Assembly (NCBI GenBank): GCA_934320655.1
Contig: CAKRFN010000033.1
Location: 1 to 6,212 of the forward strand
Source: an uncultured Eubacterium sp.
GTDB lineage: Bacteria; Bacillota; Clostridia; Lachnospirales; Lachnospiraceae
Reading direction: 5' to 3'
DNA length: 6,212 nt
Every line of letters starts with the position of its first letter. The stretch's first letter is position 1. The translations under genes and the position numbers were made by a program. This document shows positions 5,646-6,212 of the stretch, piece by piece. The notes beneath the pieces were generated by a model that saw nothing but the letters and a program-made list of their open reading frames with translations, did not search any database and was not told where the DNA came from.

Positions 5646-5859
5646 GGGCTACCTGGCTGTGGGCGCAGTGGCATTCTGATCAAGCTGCTCCGATTGCCCG
5701 GCGGTGTCTCGCTGTCTCTTCAGCCTTGGCTCGATGTGTCCTTCGCACACATAGCCTGCGGCTTTCAGCTATGACATGAAGTTCGTTTACGAATCGCTCG
5801 CACTTCGCCGGACAAAAGTCGCAGTTGACAGAAACCACTGTGCCCACAGCCGTTAGCCC
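5646..5859. repeat. Large imperfect palindrome I in gene-free DNA
   Basis: The left arm 5646-5671 (GGGCTA..TGGCTGTGGGCGCAGTGG) is complementary to the right arm 5835-5859 (CCACTGTGCCCACAGCC..TAGCCC) at all but a few positions. Pairing seems to continue inward (TTCTGATCAAGCTGC near 5674 with GCAGTTGACAGAA near 5821; CCGGCG near 5698 with CGCCGG near 5806). The top carries small hairpins: ATGTGT/ACACAT (around 5734-5752), ATAGC/GCTAT (around 5751-5772) and TTCG/CGAA (around 5782-5793). The whole could fold into a branched structure of about 214 bases. No coding frame is convincing. It could be a MITE-like repeat or a structured RNA; its function is unknown. Confidence 0.6.
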
Positions 5860-5872
5860 TGCGTTATATACT

Positions 5873-5888
5873 GCTTGCGAAATATTTT
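5873..5888 (+). repeat. Short direct repeat, copy 2, between palindromes I and II
   Basis: GCTTGCGAAATATTTT matches 5623-5638 with a few differences, and together with the following GGGGCATGCAAG (5900-5911) resembles 3083-3121 in the khpA-rimM gap. It marks the right border of palindrome I and perhaps the left border of palindrome II. Confidence 0.5.
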
Positions 5889-6067
5889 AGTAGGTGAACG
5901 GGGCATGCAAGCACTATCAACTCAGATGAGGAAGTAGCAGCGCGAGCAAAGGCGTGTCTGATTTTGCTGCCTTTGCACGATGGAGAGGAGACTCGTAACT
6001 CGTGGAAGCCGTAATTGAATCAGGTTGAAGCATTTGCTGCTGAGACCGTAAGAACATGATTCAGGTG

Positions 6068-6110
6068 TGCAAAAATTCCATTGCGAAGCAATTTTACATG
6101 AATTTTTGCA
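6068..6110. repeat. Nested perfect hairpin within palindrome II
   Basis: Outer arms TGCAAAAATTC (6068-6078) and GAATTTTTGCA (6100-6110) are exactly complementary over 11 bases. Inside lies a second small hairpin, TTGC-GAA-GCAA (6081-6091). This resembles the nested stems of bacterial palindromic repeats. Confidence 0.7.
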
Positions 6111-6111
6111 T

Positions 6112-6132
6112 CTTGGAACTGCAAGTTCCAAG
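6112..6132. repeat. Perfect 9-bp stem hairpin within palindrome II
   Basis: CTTGGAACT (6112-6120) and AGTTCCAAG (6124-6132) are exactly complementary around a GCA loop, one base after the hairpin at 6068-6110. No T run follows in either direction, so a terminator role is unlikely. Confidence 0.7.
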
Positions 6133-6212
6133 AGCGGCTCATCGGAATGGTTCGTGCAACGAAAGCAAAACAGACATGCTTGCGGGAGCTGCGACCTCTT
6201 AACAATGTGCTT

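Larger units (their letters stand above)
5934..6200. repeat. Large imperfect palindrome II in gene-free DNA
   Basis: The left arm (about 5934-5981, with TGTCTGATTTTGCT and TTTGCACGA) is complementary, with small gaps, to the right arm (about 6150-6196, with TCGTGCAA and AGCAAAACAGACA). Weaker pairing continues inward toward 6006 and 6126. The interior contains two perfect hairpins (6068-6110 and 6112-6132) and a near-direct repeat TGAATCAGGT/TGATTCAGGT (about 6017 and 6058). The right end GCTGCGACCTCTT (6188-6200) is the exact reverse complement of 3120-3132. Together with 5601-5933 this makes over 600 bases without a convincing gene. The element may extend past the window edge. Confidence 0.55.

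Noticed and set aside
5922..6205. Two minus-strand open frames of 61 and 69 codons in the upstream region.
   Set aside because: They lie on the arms and hairpins of palindrome II, overlap each other in different frames, lack good ribosome sites and show no recognisable motif.
5601..6212. An SRP RNA, tmRNA, RNase P RNA or a known large RNA such as ROOL, GOLLD or OLE.
   Set aside because: No conserved SRP tetraloop domain or other signature of these RNAs could be recognised; the long palindromic arms fit a repeat better. A covariance search would settle it.
1..6212. CRISPR array, tRNA or rRNA genes.
   Set aside because: No regularly spaced direct repeats, cloverleaf or rRNA signature sequences were seen on either strand.

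Overview
The window is a piece of a low-to-mid GC Gram-positive chromosome, most likely a gut Clostridia of the Lachnospiraceae type. The evidence is the housekeeping order ylxM-ffh-rpsP-khpA-rimM-trmD, strong AGGAGG-type ribosome binding sites, an Rpn-type nuclease/transposase remnant and a mobilization module like those of Tn1549-related elements. Genus is not resolved.

Bases 1-698 (plus strand) hold a decayed, relatively GC-rich mobilization module: mobC with a +1 frameshift, overlapped by the first ~81 codons of a relaxase that stops abruptly near base 698. At the same base a minus-strand gene is also cut: only the N-terminus of a probable PIN-domain protein (698-763) remains, with AT-rich regulatory DNA behind it (764-960). 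The junction is therefore a recombination or insertion scar. A minus-strand terminator (964-996) follows, then a broken Rpn-family gene (1049-1722) with a 2-base frameshift near its start and a large internal deletion.

Bases 1786-5519 are the intact core, all on the minus strand and read right to left: ylxM (SRP-associated HTH protein), ffh (SRP GTPase), rpsP (ribosomal protein bS16), khpA (KH-domain RNA-binding protein), rimM (16S/30S maturation factor) and trmD (tRNA m1G37 methyltransferase). Together they couple co-translational protein targeting, ribosome assembly and tRNA modification. A near-consensus promoter (TTGACA, 17 bp, TATGAT) lies just upstream of ylxM, and its -35 box sits inside a terminator-like hairpin that probably ends transcription arriving from the right. 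Two features are unusual: rplS, which normally follows trmD, is absent and the Rpn remnant is there instead; and khpA and rimM are separated by 236 bp of non-coding DNA with repeats and hairpins.

Bases 5601-6212 contain no convincing gene. They are filled by two large imperfect palindromes (about 5646-5859 and 5934-6200) with smaller perfect hairpins. Short sequence signatures of this region (TTTGCGAAA..TATTTT, CATGCAAG, AAGAGGTCGCAGC) recur in the khpA-rimM gap, so both places appear to carry members of one family of small non-coding repeats. This family is the best candidate here for something undescribed.
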